This document shows positions 33,367 through 44,830 of a DNA stretch of 64,000 nucleotides, piece after piece. The notes under the pieces are model-generated. The model was given only the letters and a program-made list of their open reading frames with translations, made no database searches and was not told where the DNA came from. Each line of letters opens with the position of its first letter. Within the stretch, counting starts at the first letter, position 1. Location of the stretch: NCBI RefSeq assembly GCF_001625305.1, contig NW_017803102.1, forward strand, positions 377,599-441,598. The letters are read 5' to 3'. The stretch is from Branchiostoma belcheri. Lineage: Eukaryota > Chordata > Leptocardii > Amphioxiformes > Branchiostomatidae. Position numbers and translations under genes: made by a program.

Positions 33367-34034
33367 AGGTCAACGACATAGCGGTCAGCGTCAATACCTG
33401 GTTTTAAGATTGTCACTGGTTGATAGATTGATGTATATACTGCCTATTGATACACAAAGTTCAACAGGCAGACACCCCATAATCTGCATCGTTATCTAAA
33501 GTATGACAAGTTACAACCTCGGGTGCAAGCTCTCCTGTAATTGTAATTAAGCTGCACCCTGTAGTAGCTATGGGGAACACGGTAAAAATCAATGTAGCTG
33601 AGCCGCAGTTGTGTGTTTTTGATAATAGATTGTTCTGTATAGCCTGCGTGCTTATTTGATAAGACTATTCCGGGACAGGTGGCCCTAACAGATAAGGGAG
33701 TACAAGCAGCTGAGAAAGCACGGTACTTACAGTTATCCTTGATTATTCATCTATATATAATCTGTAAAAATGGTATTTGTTGACCCGTTTCGACTTGAAG
33801 TGTATGATGACTGGTATCTATCAGATTGGTTAGTTGCTGTGGATTCATTTTCTCTCATTAATATCAAATGGTCCAAATGGTTTCTTTTTTGAACATTTTG
33901 TGTTATTTGTTACATATAGCATGCAGTATAGAGACCAAGGACAATAGCTGTTGCTAACATTACGTTACAACGTGAAATGTATGATGACTGGTGTCTATGA
34001 ATTTGGTTAGGTACTGTAAATTCATTTTCCCTCA
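33367..34034. other. Unannotated stretch
   Basis: Contains two diverged copies of GTATGATGACTGGTRTCTAT (33803 and 33980) and of the following TTCATTTTC-CTCATTA, a tandem duplication of about 180 bp; a third partial echo follows near 34350. Confidence 0.6.
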
Positions 34035-34315
34035 TTATGTTTACCGAAGGAAAACATATTGTTTTTCCTCCATTTCTTCTTCTTCTGTTCCAAACACTAA
34101 CCTCTGACCTGGCTAATGGCCTCTTTTGTTGACGTCTGTCACCATAGTAACTGGTGTTGGGTTACATAATGTTGCAATCTCATGGTAGGCATTTAGACTC
34201 CTGTCATGTGAATATGTTTGAGTAAGAATTAACAAAGCAGACCATGTCCGAAGGTAAACATTATGCATTTGCTTTGCAAATGTTACTTTTCTAGTTAATA
34301 TCAGAGGTTTAATGG
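34035..34315 (+). mobile_element. Dispersed repeat D2, copy 2
   Basis: Runs from ATGTTTACCGAAGGAAAA to GCAAATGTTACTTTTCTAGT. The right side contains CCGAAGGTAAACAT, an inverted echo of the start. It carries GTCACCATAGTAAC (34138-34151), an X-box-like palindrome, and ACTAACCTCTGACCTGGC. It matches 48100-48365 in reverse. Confidence 0.75.
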
Positions 34316-35670
34316 CTTCTTTTTTTTAGCCTTTTGTGTCATTTGGTCAATGTTGCATAGCATGCAGTACCTGCAGTATAGAGACCATTGACAATAGTTG
34401 TGGCTAACATTATAAGCATTTGCGTGAAAACATCATTAGGAATTATCATATAGCCGGGTGACGTTGACCACTTGGTGGTTTTATTCGGTGGTTATAGCAA
34501 CTGGCAAGGCTTTATCATATCATATTCACCTCGGGGTGTGTCATTAACCCTTAAATACAGCGTGCCTGAGCAAATGTATTTTCACTTACATGTACGATAG
34601 TTCTGGTATGCACAGTATAGTGAAAAACAGTCTAACAAACTTGAATGAACTCTATTCATTCTCAATTATGCATGAGCATGTTCAATGCCTTGGTGGTTTC
34701 AGTATTGATTTGAGTCGAGGTCAACGCTGGGCTATAATTATGACTCTAATTTGATACATAAAATCATTAAAGATCGTTGAGCTTTGTAGTTTTGCAATGA
34801 ATAACAAAGCACACTACGGCGCGAGTATATTATAGTTTATACAACTGGTGTTCTTTGATAATGTATATTTCAGCGATATATTTAGTTCATGAGACCAACT
34901 TCCTGTTCTGTCGACCCATGATTTGAATCGCTGATGCGATGGTGCTTGAGAGATCCTTAGCGTTTACAGAAGTGGAGTATGATAGCGCCAGAGCTACGCT
35001 ACACGCATTCTAAAACATTCAGGCCAAACTCACCTTACTTTAAGAATGGGGACTTTGGGATGTATAACGAATTTATGACCAACTCAGAAACAAATGACAA
35101 AGGCTATGCCAAAAGTTATAAAATCGTGGAAAAAATTCAAACTGCTGACAAGGCAACCTGCTTCCTGACAAAACAAAGATGGAAAATGTACTGTTTGTCA
35201 TATCATGTGTTTCTTTATTCCTAAACAGCATTATTTTTCCTGAAGGGCTAGACATGATTTTTTTTGTGCCAATTATATTTCTCCCACTCGAATCAGTTTT
35301 GGTTGTTTGGATGATGCCATCTATATCCAGTGTGTCCAAGAATAATGGCGGATTTGCATGAAGTAAAACAAAATACCTTCACATCGCTGTTCACGGCGAC
35401 CTCCCCTAGCTCATACCATATCAAGTTAATGCGTCTGCATTATCCTGCGCCGGTTTCAAATGGGAAGCCGTACAAAACATGACAACCATTCTTAGTTTAG
35501 AAATATGTACAAGCCGCCCCGTCTCCGTATCTTGTTTCGTTTGTACCTCAAGGGGAGAAAACAGACGGTCTAACGGGTCATTTGTAAAATTAGAGATACA
35601 GCGGGTGGGTATATCAAGCAAGGCAAAACCATCTGTTCAGGGGAGATCCATTTGTGTGGGAAGAGTCTTA
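34316..35670. other. Unannotated stretch
   Basis: Several 60-110-codon frames overlap on both strands (34979-35621), but none shows a motif or splice sites I trust. Confidence 0.5.
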
Positions 35671-35671
35671 G

Positions 35672-35887
35672 TCAGCCAATGGCCTCCGTATCAGGCTTAT
35701 AGAAATGGGGGTTTGGTGGTCTTTGGCTGTTTTCTGATTAGCCCAGTTCTAAAACAAACGGGGGTAATTCAACCAGGCCGGCTATGTTGTCTGTATGAAA
35801 TCAGAAAATAGCACATAAAAGATCCCAAAGACCACGAAGACCCCCAAACCCCCAGTTTTTGGCATGCTATGGAGGCTAATCAGCCAA
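35672..35887. mobile_element. TIR element M1, copy 4, with 8-bp target-site duplication
   Basis: TCAGCCAA at 35672-35679 and 35880-35887 flanks a 200-bp element (35680-35879) with termini TGGCCTCCGTATCAGGC and GGCATGCTATGGAGGCTA. It is the cleanest M1 copy and gives the element's true ends. An 8-bp duplication fits hAT-like or similar DNA transposons, though the ends lack the usual CAG start. Confidence 0.85.
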
Positions 35888-36097
35888 CCTGCATGTGGAA
35901 GTAGTTTGTACTATTACCTTACAATAATGCAAAATACAGACGTGAACCTTATTTTAACTTTATTGCTTTGGAAATGTGGTGAGAAAGTTGAAGAAAGAAA
36001 CCGAAATTTAATCTTCCTCATGCATAATCTTACTTCCTTTTATAAGCATCTGCAGTCTAAACCATCGCAAACTGTTTTGAGACTTCGGTCAGTAAAG
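35888..36097. other. Unannotated spacer
   Basis: No feature seen. Confidence 0.5.
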
Positions 36098-36330
36098 TAT
36101 CTGTATAGCCGGTACAACCGCCATTCGGCGTAATACACCAGCTTCGTAGGCACGCGGCGCGGCGGCAGCTAGCTATATCACACCGAACGACTTGTTATAC
36201 TCAATCTTTGCACGTTTAATTGCAGGAGTTGTTTAAAGCTTTTTAGTGATGATGCCCCAACAGTGCTTGGTGGCAACGAGTTCCAGTCTATATATAGCTA
36301 CGATAGTTCTAGGGAAATACGAGTTTTTTA
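36098..36330 (-). mobile_element. LINE L1x 3' end, single minisatellite unit
   Basis: On the minus strand: a decayed ORF end (CTCGTTGCCACCAAGCAC; AGCTTTAAACAAC), then TAACAAGTCGTTCGG, the GC-rich linker GCTGCCGCCGCGCCGCG, one 50-bp unit and an ATACAGATAC tail. Single-unit state, as at 21825. Confidence 0.75.
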
Positions 36331-37440
36331 ATACCTCATTTTGAAAGTCCTTAGAAATGACATAATCAGGTGACATCACGTTTCGTATCAGCGTCCGCAC
36401 GTTTAAAGCCAAAGTAAGATAACGTTTACTGTGCGGCGTGTAAAACTTTGTGTCACACAGTCGATGGCTCCTTAAATTTGGTCAAAGGGAAGATGGGGAT
36501 TTAGTTTACTATGCATCATAAAGAAAATCTAAGTGCTAAGGTTAAATGGGAACATATAACCCATAAGAAAGCGCTGCCCGGAAAATGGAAAAGTATTTTA
36601 GCATCTGTATTATACCGAATTTACGGCTGGTACTTTGAGCAATTATAAAGTGGAATGTATATCTTGTACACCACAGGAAGGAATTAATCGAAGCTCAGTC
36701 GACATGTAAGTATAAAGGATATCTTAAGAAGTAGGCGGCCCTGAATTTTAAAAGGCTTGTTTCTCTTCAAGTAAGTTTCTCGCAAGATATACGTATTTTA
36801 GAATATTGCATATTATTTTAATGCTAAGCCGTAAATTTAGTACAACGAAATCATAACGCAACTTACTAAAAGTGTAGAAATGGGCTATCCAAGCCAAATA
36901 CGTTTAGTACCTTACGCTTATGCGTTTACATGCATACCAATTGCTATGGTCATATTTGAAACGTAAACATATGTCATCAAATCATTTGGTTCCCCTGACA
37001 GCTATGCGACCAGGGAACCACAAGGTTCCATATAAATCAATTTAACGACATAAACCTGCTCAGATCCATCGGATTTTCTGTAAACAAAGACAGATGCTTT
37101 GCGCATTCATATTGAATATTTTCATATTTTCATATTGAATATTTTCCGCGCAATGGACTTAAACCTATATATCTCCGAGTCATTTGGCTTAGCGTGGAGC
37201 ACACGGTCGACATTACTAATTTTAGAAACTGAATATTGCCTAACCCCAGAAGGATAAGCATTACGCTTTCAGATCCAGTGCCAATTTTTGCAAATTATTG
37301 ACGACAGGCACGCAAGCAATCGGTTTGGCAGCAATCAGCTTTGCACAATTGCAAACCTAATGCTATGCCATGTAATGATAGCCTTGCCTATACCAGAATA
37401 GCTCTAACTACACTAAAATGGTTGCCAAAAATACAGCTTA
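36331..37440. other. Unannotated AT-rich stretch
   Basis: About 1.1 kb. A short direct repeat (TATTGAATATTTTC, about 37110 and 37132) is the only structure noticed. Confidence 0.5.
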
Positions 37441-37454
37441 TTTCAGCACCATCC

Positions 37455-37970
37455 TTTGTCGAACAGGTGTGTTCTATTTTTGGTAAAAAAAATGGCCAAT
37501 TATTCAGCAAAAAGTATTATCTGCAATCGTGTAATCTTTAAGAAGAGTTTTTTTAATGATTACCCAAGAAGCATTAGTAGTTGTCTGGTGTAACATTCAA
37601 ATGTAAATCTACATATTCTGTACTATAATTAATGTTCTATTTTTGGCAGGCCTGATTTTTGGTAAGAGAATTGGCCATTATTTAGCAAAAAGCTGCATGC
37701 ATGCAATCTGTAACAATTAGAGTTTTTTTTACAAAAATAATTACCCAAGAACTACTTGTTGTCTGTTGTAAAATGTAAATGTAAATCTACATATTCTGTA
37801 TCATAAATGGTCTATTTTTTGTAAGAAAATTAGCCAGTTATTCAGCTTTTTTCTAAAATCGTTTAATCGGTAACATTACATGATTTGTTTACAAAAAGAA
37901 TTACCAAAAAGTACTAGTTGGCTGTAAAATGTTAATGTATATCTACATATTCTGTATTATTGATGCAGTA
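37455..37970. repeat. Tandem repeat, three copies of about 170 bp
   Basis: Copies are marked by TGGTCTATTTTTTGTAAG-like starts (about 37470, 37632 and 37808), then GCCAATTATTCAGCAAAAA, ATTACCCAAGAA and AAATCTACATATTCTGTA at their ends. Confidence 0.85.
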
Positions 37971-38099
37971 TTTCCAGTAAAATCGCGAATCGATATCGTC
38001 ATACGCTTCGCATCGGCGGTATTTAATTATGTGCGTGATTAAGTCCCTGCCTTGGTTATATCGCCTCATTCTCCCTGTTTAGTAGACATTCGTTCAGGG
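37971..38099. other. Unannotated spacer
   Basis: No feature seen. Confidence 0.5.
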
Positions 38100-38600
38100 T
38101 AGGGCCACAGCAAGTAATTTTTATAGATGACATCAGCGTGCGCATTGATTTTCGCATGATTTTGGAAAAAAAAAAACAAATTTTGTTGCCCATTGGCAGT
38201 GGTCAACATGTCGAAAATGGGCAAAATACCTTGCCATGTTGGAACGTGTATGGCACATAAACATGAAGAGAGGAGACTCTGATTTATTGTTTTGACTTTT
38301 ACTTTGATGCAGTGATGTATTTCATTCCTTTTGTATGTTCCTACTGAATCAAAACCATTAGTACAATGATTGAAAACTTTCCTTTTTCAAAGTTGTTTCA
38401 GTGACAACTGGATTTTGTGATAGTTGGCAGTAAAGTTAGCACAATATAGGTACCATTTCTTGTTTAACAGGGTTTATGATGTCGAAATTTCAAGATATAG
38501 AAATATTGTTTTATTTTTTGGTCCCGCCTTGTTTTTCTTTCGCCCGCTCGCATTAGATTTGGAGTCTGTGGAGGATGTCATCCATAAAATTTCCATGCTG
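38100..38600 (-). mobile_element. Dispersed repeat D1, copy 2
   Basis: Begins GGCCACAGCAAGTAATTTT, continues through TTTTGTTGCC and GAAGAGAGGAGACTC, and ends GGAGGATGTCATCCATAAAA. Matches 14430-14750 and, in reverse, 45690-46620. The 106-codon plus frame across it is incidental. Confidence 0.7.
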
Positions 38601-38954
38601 TGGCCTAAGCTAAACGTTCCCAATATCTTTCCGACATTACGAATGCATGGCCGCAACCCTGCGAGTGTAATGGTGTTAGGTGTTGAGTTTAAAACCAGCC
38701 TGTGGGCATATTGTTCCAAAGCCTTGATTACCGAGTGGCGATAAAAGTGTGCTGAAAGCTCACCTCACTAATCCTTTTCACGGCGCGACGCTTTCAGATT
38801 CCGAATTATACTCCAGACCCGCGTATATAGCTTCAGTCCCAGTTGAATATTCACCCTTTAGTCTGGTGTAGTAAAACGTTATCTAAATACCAAAAAGACA
38901 TAGTCCACGTCTACCTTATATGCAAGCTTTAGATATAACAATAAGTTGTGCAAG
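38601..38954. other. Unannotated spacer
   Basis: No feature seen. Confidence 0.5.
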
Positions 38955-39305
38955 CTTTAGCAGCGTGCAAAATACCTGGTTGCCCAGTTGTCCCGGGCAA
39001 CCAAATTTTACTTGGGGCAACCTATTTTTAAACCTAGGTAGCCCAGTGTGCTACCTGAATCTTACGAATACCCCCCCTCCCCCCCAAATCATGCCCACTT
39101 GGCTTGTACCATTGTATCCGGCAGATGCTTTTTGATTTTAGGTATTAATGGCTATTACTAGTCAAAGGCTTATGTATGTAACATTACTTAATTTGAGGAA
39201 AGTAGTAACTTATAGGTGGGGCAGCCGAAAATTCTGATGGGCAACCTAATTTTTGCCGTAGGTTGGGCAATCTGGTTCATAAAAGTATTTTGTACACTGC
39301 TTTAG
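38955..39305. mobile_element. hAT-like TIR element M3, diverged member
   Basis: CTTTAG (38955-38960 and 39300-39305) flanks a 339-bp element. Its ends, CAGCGTGCAAAATAC and GTATTTTGTACACTG, are inverted repeats starting CAG. The subterminal regions carry inverted GGGCAACC motifs. CAG-starting TIRs suggest the hAT superfamily; a 6-bp flank is shorter than the usual 8. Confidence 0.65.
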
Positions 39306-39309
39306 ATAT

Positions 39310-39690
39310 AAAAATAATGTGTACGAATAGAAGGTGCACCAATTCAGGGTCTCCAATCGCTTAGATTATTGCATACGTTGCAGTTGTTCAGTCACGTTCT
39401 AGCACGTTAAGATTTAAAGTCTTAGTAAGAACAAAATTCCCATCGAATGTTCCTTTCTATTGTGTACAATGTATATTGTATAAAATGCAGATGGTAAAGT
39501 TTTGTTTCACTCTCAAACAATAACTTGTAAAGTAATAAAAAAAACTAGTTACCGAAATATATTTCAAGCTATACACTAGTGTACGAATAGAAGGTGCACC
39601 AATTCAGGGTCTCCAATCGCTTACTAATAGATGATTGCGTACGTTCTTAGCTGCAGTTGTTCAGTCACGTTCTAGCACGGCCCGTTGAGC
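39310..39690. repeat. Direct repeat, about 100 bp, 260 bp apart
   Basis: TGTACGAATAGAAGGTGCAC, AATTCAGGGTCTCCAATCGC and CAGTCACGTTCTAGCACG occur near 39318 and 39580. Confidence 0.85.
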
Positions 39691-40949
39691 GGTACATTTG
39701 CAGTTATTCACCGTTTGTCTCCATTGAAATTAATGAAAACTCGCCACCTCCGCCCAACGGTAGTTGTAACATTTCACTCCATAATCCTTATCTAATTGCG
39801 AGACCTCTCGGGTCGGCTGGTTTGCATTACACATCGCCGGGCAAGTGTGAAGAAATGTCGCAAAGAAAAAAAAATGGGGCGCTTGTCTGAAAAGTTGTCT
39901 TATGGGATTTTCTTTTCGACTCGGACTAGAAAGACATTCTTAGTCTAATTAGTTGTGGGACAGCGATGCTCTGCTAGATTCTACAACTTATGTACCTTGT
40001 TCGAAAGTCACATTTCTGTAATATATGCTACTTGTTGCATTGACTGTTAAGTACTGTATGGTTGCTTGAAAAACCCTTAGGAGCCAAAATTAATTTAGTA
40101 CTTTCTAGTAATTTAATACTTGAGATATTTCTTAAAAATGACAAAAACCTAAAACATATCAACAGCTTTACATATTTTCTACCATCCAAACTCCAGATCA
40201 GCTAAAACCAAAAAGACTTGTCAAAAAGAACATAACAAAATAAATTAACAATTTGGTCTGTAAAGGTAAAAAAATGTAAAAAAACAAACTTTATTAATCT
40301 TAAAACAAAATGTCACTTTAACAGCAACACACGCACACACTGTTCACAATCACGTTTCATACCTCCCGTGACGGCGTCTGTCAATACTCAACATTGTTCC
40401 CTCCAAATTCCGTTTTCGGGTCAGAGGGGTGTTAGATACGCCTGGTCGCCATTGAAAGCAATATTGATGATCCATACACGACGTCTGGACAAAACACGTT
40501 TGTTCAAAGATTTGAGGCCTTGCTGAGAACAAAACGTCCTTCATAGTATCGCATACAATAGATATTGTATAATGCGGATGATCACACATAGTAAAGTAGT
40601 TTTAAAAATCAGTTACCGAAGCATAACGCAAGCTAAATACTCTTCAGCTTTTTTTTTAATGAAACGTACGTAGTGTGCAACATTAGGGGTACACATCAAT
40701 GTATTTTGTTTAGGTGTATCTTATCGTTTTAGGGCTCATTCGGTACTATACATAGGGCATAATAACGTCCGCTAGGAATTGGAAATAGAGCCACTATTAA
40801 AATACCTTGACGTACAGCAACAGAAGCTAGAATTCAGTGGAACTACATAGTACATGATTTTGGCTATGCCTTGCTTATGGAACAGTACTTTAGACCTAAA
40901 TGTACTTCAGTAATAAGAAGCAACCTGAATAGCAAAGGTACCAAGTAAC
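39691..40949. other. Unannotated AT-rich stretch
   Basis: No supported feature in about 1.25 kb. Confidence 0.5.
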
Positions 40950-41095
40950 ATCTAGTGTCAGTGCACAGTAAACCAGTCAGAATTGCCCTGATGAAGATGA
41001 CAGACGGTCATCGAAACGTCGGCTAGTGAAAAATAAATGTTTGTGATAAAAAGAACTTTGCTATTCAGTCGTTTACCAACCTGATGAAAAGCAAC
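40950..41095 (+). mobile_element. H1 retroelement tail, covarying copy
   Basis: At 40985-41023 the plus strand reads CTGATGA, A, stem GATGAC/GTCATC around AGACG, then GAAACGTCGGC. Compared with the copies that have GGTGAC/GTCACC, both sides of one base pair have changed (G-C to A-T). TACCAACCTGATGAAAAGC follows, as in the other copies. Confidence 0.65.
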
Positions 41096-42890
41096 CTGTT
41101 TTCCAAACTGTAAAACGAGAATCATGCGAGGACCCTGCGCCTGAAACAGTCCTTCATTCACTGTGCAGTAAGACTCTTCAATGCCAGTGATAATGGCTGA
41201 TACATGTATCTGAAAACTTATGCCTGCTATTTGCATGCATATAGCAGAGTGAATGGTGTTTGTACATATTTGTATATAGTGTGTTTTCCTGTGTAAATGT
41301 CCTGTCTTGTTTTTTAACTTAGCGTAAAAATCAGTTACACAATTCAGGGATGCATGTAGCATTCCCTGCTTTTGTATGATTTTGTTGATTGAATAAACTG
41401 TAAACTGTAATTAATCGGATTAATGGACCCGTGTGTGTGACGGATGTGGAACCATGTCTGCCCGAAGCTTTCCATTAATCTTAAGAATCTATTATTCTAA
41501 GACTAATCCTGGCTCCGATGCACGTCTTAAGTTTTTACCAATAAAATCTTACCTCCAGGCGATACAAGGAACAGCAGATTATTTTCCTGATTCAGTTTAA
41601 AGAATCTCAGTTTCGCTAAAAGTTTAGCATTACTGTATATTTTAAAGAGTCAATTTGAAAGCAAATACGATGGTTAAATTGTATCCAATCAGTACGCTGA
41701 TTTTGGGAAAAGTAAAAAAAAGTCAGTGTGGGGAAATGCTTGTAAGTATAAGTATCAGTAATTAAGTAGAACCATGTTTGTCACTTACTGCATAGAATAA
41801 TACAGAACAGGCGGTTTCATCTAACGAACAATAATGATCATACCTAATTTACTGTTTCTGTCTTGTACTATTCTCATTGCTATTATTTTGTGACAAGCAA
41901 TTATTTGCTTTTTGCAGTACCACCGCTTAGTTAAAGGATAAAGGAAAGGTACATGTGTTTACGTCCGGAAAAACTTACCAAATTGAATATAATTATAAAG
42001 TTATATATCGGATAAAGATATACTATTGTAACTCATAGAAACAACATTATGAAGATGCACAATATGAAGATCACAACTCGTCCACGCAATTAAGTTCCCG
42101 CATGCCAAGACCAACACCAACATGACTGCACATGAAAAAAAAAAAATGTATTGCTGAAAGATTACATGCTGACTAAAATTTACAGACACATCACACCAAA
42201 CAGTATGTCATGACTACCTACCTGTGCGTTGGTAGATCATCAATTGCCGTCTCTTCACCAGCGGGGGAGCAGAGCATTCACAGTCTTCTCTCCACTAAAA
42301 TCCTTCCAGGACTAACTGATGAAAGAACAGATTCTGACTTTTGATTGTCGACTGCAATCAATTTTTGATTTACGGTCTTCCTCCCTATGTCTGCTGGGTA
42401 CGGGATGGGACGACGTGAATACCGATATATCATTGAGATAACTGGTCTCATGAACCTTAAGATTTGTATTGAAATGTTCTATCTATGACGATCTGTGATG
42501 AGTTGTGTTTTAAGATGCTGCGGGACGTGTAGCTATTTCACGGCGTGCACGTCTACATTTCATACTTGGTCTCACTTTAATGATGTCGCAGACCCTACTG
42601 TCGGGGGCAGGATGTTGAAATATAGCACACACTCTCTTGCAATAAATTATCTTCGTTTGCTCTTTTCTTACCATCACCAATTGCCATGTCTACGCTAAGT
42701 ATGACTACGCTTTAGAAATAGCAGTTTCTGACCCACGTGTCATCTTGCTCTATACATTGCAAAAAATATTTTTTTTTATTCAATTTTATTAAAATCAATC
42801 AACATGGTACTCCTGGATTGCGTCGACTGATACAATATTAATGATTGATGCAAGGAGAAACACAGGGCAAAAAGCATTGCTAGATTTAGA
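41096..42890. other. Unannotated AT-rich stretch
   Basis: About 1.8 kb, no supported gene. The 134-codon minus frame at 40958-41362 overlaps the H1 repeat and is incidental. Confidence 0.5.
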
Positions 42891-42899
42891 TTCATTGAT

Positions 42900-43400
42900 A
42901 CTACAGGCCCAGACAATTTTTATTTTATTTTAATTCAATTGCAACAAGGCAATACAATGGCCGCCCAGGCAGCATGGCTGATTTCGGGTGCCGAAAGATA
43001 CACAAATTAAACATGCACAATATAACATACTAATAAGCTAAATGTGGATCCCAATAAAGTCAAAATAAGCTAACAAGTACCACATTAGGCTAAAATCCAT
43101 CAATTAACAATATAAAATTTCAACAGAGTTAAGTACAATGCTTAATAAAAGTATTCAAACAAGATAATGATAACATACAGTTTTGGAGGTCAGAGGTCAT
43201 AAACAATAATACAATATGTGAGAAAAATATATGTAAAAGATCATATGATGTTATCTTATGTGGTATCACTGGAAGGACCATCAAAACAGACAATGCCCCA
43301 AGTGGACAGTGCGATTTAAATTGATGACTGCGCACCACGTAATGACCTGCAGAGCTGATCACGGTTTCCACCGAGGGTTAATTGAGAACCTGATCAATAG
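42900..43400. other. AT-rich block with a perfect DR1
   Basis: AT-rich; the start (TTTATTTTATTTTAATTCAA, then a GC-richer patch) resembles a LINE 3' tail in minus orientation. AGGTCAGAGGTCA (43187-43199) is identical, including the spacer base and the following T, to the DR1 at 32100-32112. Confidence 0.35.
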
Positions 43401-43572
43401 TCGGGATTAAACATTGCCCTAATTGGTCCATTTTTCACGTCATCACTGCCCTTGGCGAGAAACTGTCCAATAAGGACGGAGCTTTTGAATCAACAGACTT
43501 AGAGAATCTATGATTGTCACTGATTGAAAATGCCTTTGGTCAAAGTAAGACAATGTTTACAAATTGAGCATG

Positions 43573-43603
43573 TTTGAAGCAGTATCTGCTACACTGCTTC
43601 AAA
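43573..43603. repeat. Perfect 11-bp-arm hairpin
   Basis: TTTGAAGCAGT (43573-43583) and ACTGCTTCAAA (43593-43603) with a 9-nt loop. Confidence 0.85.
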
Positions 43604-43620
43604 TGTAATCTCCAAGCAGA

Positions 43621-43732
43621 TCCTAGGGTGGCAAAAGACAGTATTAAATTGGCCAGGCAGTATCCATTCGCCAGAGAGGGTTCAGTACGCCACCCTAGGA
43701 CCCTCTCTGGCCAATGGATACTGCCTGGCCAA
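43621..43732. repeat. Interleaved inverted repeats A-B-A'-B'
   Basis: A (TCCTAGGGTGGC, 43621-43632) pairs perfectly with A' (43689-43700). B (43649-43680, 32 nt) pairs with B' (43701-43732) at 31 of 32 positions. The order is A, B, A', B', so the two stems are interleaved instead of nested. A transcript could form one stem or the other, or a pseudoknot. No coding frame is credible. Confidence 0.85.
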
Positions 43733-44145
43733 TGATTTTGAAGTGTATATCTACAGATGTGCATTCAACACACCTAGAATGTATCTTTATTACGCTTTAT
43801 ACTTGTGTGGCGTTTCTATTCGTTTTCAACCATGATATAAAATGATCAAATATTAACTAAATAATTGAATCACTCAATTGTAAAGTTGATAGTTTATAAC
43901 TTGCTCCTAAAGCCATAGGATCGAACCAGGAAGGGGAATATGCATTAGTCAGGTTTCCGAATGATCATGAATAGTTCTTTATCTTCCTTCTACGTCAGCA
44001 AAATAAGTACAATCCATCAACGTCGCGACACAGATCTGCAGAAATGAATGGGGATAAATGGGTAATCCTTTGAAGGATGGTTCTTCACCACTTAAATGCA
44101 AACAGACAAAAACAAATGAATAAACAAACAATAAAGAAATCAACA
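43733..44145. other. Unannotated spacer
   Basis: No feature seen. Confidence 0.5.
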
Positions 44146-44149
44146 AACA

Positions 44150-44370
44150 GTCATGCCTTTAAATATCAGAGTTACCAACCAAGAATTGAGGTGTATTTTC
44201 CAAGAAGTATCGTACAGTGGAACTCGTTTCGAACAAAGCACAGTTGGGGCATCATCACTAGAAAGCTTTAAACAACTTCTGCAATTAAATGAGCCAAGCT
44301 TGGGTGTAACAAGTCATTGGGTTAATATAGCTAGCTGTGGCGCAGTTATACCGGCTATACCGATGCAGAT
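44150..44370 (+). mobile_element. LINE L1x 3' end, decayed
   Basis: Encodes SHAFKYQSYQPRIEV, then in other frames YFPRSIVQWNS and STVGASSLESFKQ, so at least two frameshifts. It ends with TAACAAGTCATTGGG, a vestige of the linker (AGCTAGCTGTGGCGC) and one shortened unit TATACCGGCTATACCGATG with a CAGATACAG tail. Confidence 0.75.
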
Positions 44371-44460
44371 ACAGAAACAAGATAGTCTACACCCCCTTAA
44401 CAGCTTTAAGTGTTAAATGGCTTATCATACTGTAAATTTGATACTATAAGATCCATCATA

Positions 44461-44830
44461 ATCATCCCTTTGGCCTGACTAAGTTCACTCTTCTCTCCGG
44501 GTTTTCCCTAGTGTTCCTGAAGTGCCGGCTCCCGGGCGAGTTAGTCAATAAACGTGAGTGGAGATCGCTGACGTCGATGATGCCCATGTTCTGCATAAAT
44601 GATGGCTGGTACTTTGTGTCCGAAGATTCTAGGAAGGTTGTCCTCTGCAGGCCCTCATCACGGTGGCTGCACAGCCCGATTCTTGACCTGCAAGTCCTAT
44701 GGCAGGATGGACATCATGTGAAACTCTGGTCTGGTGATGACTCGGTAGCTGCAGCTTTTCTGTGCCTTCTCTTCTCCTCAGTGGCCTCTCTTAGTTCTGT
44801 ATAGGTTCCACAGTAAATACCATGGTGTGA
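44461..44830 (-). mobile_element. LINE ORF2 C-terminal zinc-finger tail
   Basis: The minus strand reads ELREATEEKRRHRKAAATES, SPDQSFT, a TGA stop at 44714-44716, then CPSCHRTCRSRIGLCSHR. The basic EEKRRRRK stretch followed by C-x2-C and SRIGL-x-SH is a tail seen at the C-terminus of many animal LINE reverse-transcriptase proteins. The stop lies just before the finger, so the copy is inactive. The 97-codon plus-strand frame (44511-44804) is its shadow. Confidence 0.6.

Noticed and set aside
35479-35811. 110-codon plus-strand frame
   Set aside because: Its second half lies inside TIR element M1 (35680-35879).
38424-38744. 106-codon plus-strand frame
   Set aside because: Runs out of dispersed repeat D1; no similarity to D1 copies at the protein level.
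40958-41362. 134-codon minus-strand frame
   Set aside because: Antisense to retroelement tail H1; no motif.
43649-43732. MicroRNA precursor
   Set aside because: Arms pair at 31 of 32 positions without the usual bulges, and the interleaved second stem argues for a rearranged foldback; small-RNA data would be needed.
44511-44804. 97-codon plus-strand frame
   Set aside because: Shadow of the LINE zinc-finger tail on the minus strand.
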